Assembly (NCBI GenBank): GCA_002687665.1 | Contig: NZAX01000101.1 | Coordinates: 1-7,565, forward strand | Origin: Flavobacteriaceae bacterium | GTDB lineage: Bacteria; Bacteroidota; Bacteroidia; Flavobacteriales; Flavobacteriaceae | DNA: 7,565 nucleotides | Direction of reading: 5' to 3' | In this document: piece after piece, positions 6,538 to 7,565 of the stretch | How the letters are laid out: each line of letters opens with the position of its first letter | How positions within the stretch are numbered: the first letter of the stretch is position 1 | Position numbers and translations under genes: made by a program | Notes under the pieces: model-generated | Databases searched by the model: none | The model's input: only the letters and a program-made list of their open reading frames with translations | Told to the model about the DNA's origin: nothing

Positions 6538-6573
6538 AAATTTACTGGTTTATATACAATGTCTGGTAAATTT
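6538..6573 (+). other. Hairpin immediately downstream of the tRNA
   Basis: The 11-base arm 6538-6548 (AAATTTACTGG) pairs with 6563-6573 (CTGGTAAATTT), including two G-U pairs, around a 14-base A/T-rich loop. It begins 6 bases after the tRNA. No T-run follows, so it is not a standard terminator. It may protect or help process the tRNA 3' trailer, or act as a weak terminator. The rest of the A/T-rich spacer to 6735 holds only a small A/T hairpin (6644-6661). Confidence 0.35.
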
Positions 6574-6735
6574 ATATTAATATGACAAGACTTGACAAAA
6601 AATTAGATTCTTTGAATTTTTTTTGCTTTCTACAAACTAGAAGATTATTAGACATAATAATTATTCTTTTTCCTAACAGAAATAAAATTTTAGATTCCAA
6701 AATTTAGTTAAATTGTTGTATTAATTTCCATCAAA

Positions 6736-7329
6736 ATGAAAAACAGAAGCATCCCTCTTTTATTCCTAATGATGACAATATTTGGATATGCACAAAAAAC
6801 CACACTTTTTAATGGAAAAGATTTGAGTGGATGGACAATCCACGGAAGCGAACTTTGGTATGTTGAAGATAGTTTATTGGTCTGTGAAAGTGGACCTGAT
6901 GAAAAATACGGTTATCTCTCTACCGAAAAATATTACAATGACTTTATACTTACATTAGAATTCAAACAGGATGCAAACGGAAATAGTGGTGTCTTTTTTC
7001 GCTCAACATTAGAGGGAACCAAAATAAGTGGATGGCAAGTGGAGGTTGCTCCTCCAGGAAATAACAGTGGTGGCATCTACGAATCCTATGGGAGGGGGTG
7101 GTTAATTAAACCAGATCCAGAAAAAGATAAGGCTCTAAAAATGGGGGATTGGAATCGAATGAAAATTAAAGTTGTGGGTGATAAAGTTACTACCTGGATC
7201 AACGGAACTCAAATGGTTTCTTTTACGGATGAAAAAATAGGCCGTGGTAAGGGTTCTATTGCACTTCAAATTCATGATGGTGGAGGTATCAAAGTGAAAT
7301 GGAGAAATCTGAAAGTCCAACTTCTATAA
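6736..7329 (+). CDS. Secreted DUF1080 / 3-keto-disaccharide hydrolase domain protein
   Basis: A 197-residue exported protein. The N-terminus is a Sec signal peptide: KNR, then a hydrophobic core (about residues 6-16), with likely cleavage after Ala19 (GYA|Q). There is no lipobox cysteine, so the product is probably periplasmic. The mature part is one DUF1080 domain with a concanavalin-like jelly-roll fold. The family hallmarks are LFNGKDLSGW (near the start of the mature chain), GNSGVFFRS, GGIYES, the strand set W-N-R-M-K-I-K-V with TWINGTQM, and IALQIHDGGGIKVKWRN near the end. Members act on 3-keto-glycosides or are found in polysaccharide-use loci of Bacteroidota and Planctomycetota; the substrate here cannot be read. 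It is convergent with the GH20 gene. Its promoter is not clear; the nearest box (TAAATTGT upstream) matches poorly. Confidence 0.92.
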   Translation: MKNRSIPLLFLMMTIFGYAQKTTLFNGKDLSGWTIHGSELWYVEDSLLVCESGPDEKYGYLSTEKYYNDFILTLEFKQDANGNSGVFFRSTLEGTKISGWQVEVAPPGNNSGGIYESYGRGWLIKPDPEKDKALKMGDWNRMKIKVVGDKVTTWINGTQMVSFTDEKIGRGKGSIALQIHDGGGIKVKWRNLKVQLL

Positions 7330-7359
7330 TCCACAGATCTTAATATTATATTTAATAAT

Positions 7360-7565
7360 TTACTTCCAATCTATTTCTGTTGATGGATAATATTTGACCT
7401 CTAAAGCCTCCAAAATTTGTCCATGTGAGGATAATCTATGAGAAAAATCCCTCCATTTTCTTTGACTAACATCAGTCCATCCTATTTCGGCATAACCCAA
7501 AATTCTTGGGAAAGCCATAAAGGCTATGTCATCAAACTCCTCTAAAGTTTCACTCCACAAGGGGG
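7360..7565 (-). CDS. GH20 beta-N-acetylhexosaminidase, C-terminal end (truncated by window edge)
   Basis: The minus-strand reading frame is open from the right edge to the TAA at 7362-7360, giving about 68 residues of C-terminus. The sequence LWSETLEE, then IAFMAFPRILGYAEIGWT, then the tail WRDFSHRL, matches the end of the GH20 catalytic barrel, where a Trp-Ser/Thr-Glu followed by a MAFPR-type helix and AE-x-x-W is characteristic. The enzyme releases terminal N-acetylglucosamine or N-acetylgalactosamine from glycans. The true start lies beyond the window; an apparent start TTG at 7560 is an internal Leu. It faces the DUF1080 gene tail to tail with 30 bases between, which hints at a sugar-degradation locus continuing rightwards. 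Confidence 0.85.
   Translation of the reverse strand, partial: PLWSETLEEFDDIAFMAFPRILGYAEIGWTDVSQRKWRDFSHRLSSHGQILEALEVKYYPSTEIDWK

Noticed and set aside
6644..6661. A/T-only hairpin ATTATTA-gaca-TAATAAT followed by a pyrimidine-rich stretch
   Set aside because: It could be a weak terminator, but a stem made only of A-T pairs is expected by chance in this A/T-rich spacer.
6582..6707. 41-codon plus-strand open frame between the tRNA and the DUF1080 gene
   Set aside because: It is A/T-rich, low in complexity, has no recognisable motif or ribosome binding site, and is short enough to be chance.
1..7565. Mobile elements, CRISPR arrays, toxin-antitoxin or defence genes
   Set aside because: Both strands were read for transposases, integrases, terminal inverted repeats, direct-repeat arrays and paired small genes; none is present. 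The tRNA has no adjacent integrase or repeated 3' end.

Overview
The window looks like an AT-rich (my estimate, high-30s % GC) chromosomal segment of a Bacteroidota bacterium, probably a Cytophagales/Cyclobacteriaceae-like lineage. Three things point there: phylum-typical families (DUF4290, the START-like protein, a DUF1080 sugar hydrolase beside a GH20 hexosaminidase), exact matches to the Bacteroidota -7 promoter element TAnnTTTG ahead of several genes, and A/T-rich leaders without strong Shine-Dalgarno sequences. All functions are assigned by reading motifs; no database search was run.

Left part (1-2935). On the minus strand lie the 5' portion of a DUF4290 gene, cut by the window edge, and a small DUF493 gene. 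Divergent from them is a two-gene plus-strand unit: a P-loop NTPase of the AAA_28/NadR-like kind whose end overlaps the start of a short RecQ-family helicase by 17 bases.

Middle part (2936-5111). Plus-strand housekeeping genes follow: fmt (methionyl-tRNA formyltransferase), an HU-family DNA-binding protein with its own promoter and a clear intrinsic terminator, and a YqgE/AlgH-family protein.

Right-middle (5108-6338). A minus-strand pair encodes a START-like (AHSA1-type fold) protein and, 10 bases downstream, a class IV aminotransferase homologue. In the homologue the residue aligned with the PLP-binding lysine is Gln145 and other active-site motifs are eroded, so it is probably a pseudoenzyme. 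This is the most unusual protein in the window.

Right end (6339-7565). A tRNA-Met(CAT) with its own promoter is followed by an A/T-rich spacer holding a hairpin. Then come a secreted DUF1080 (3-keto-disaccharide hydrolase) protein and, convergent to it, the C-terminal end of a GH20 beta-N-acetylhexosaminidase, which suggests a glycan-use locus continuing to the right.

I see no mobile element, CRISPR array, phage gene or recognisable defence system. The window is mostly core genome, with the degenerate aminotransferase/START pair and the NTPase-RecQ overlap as the items most worth following up.
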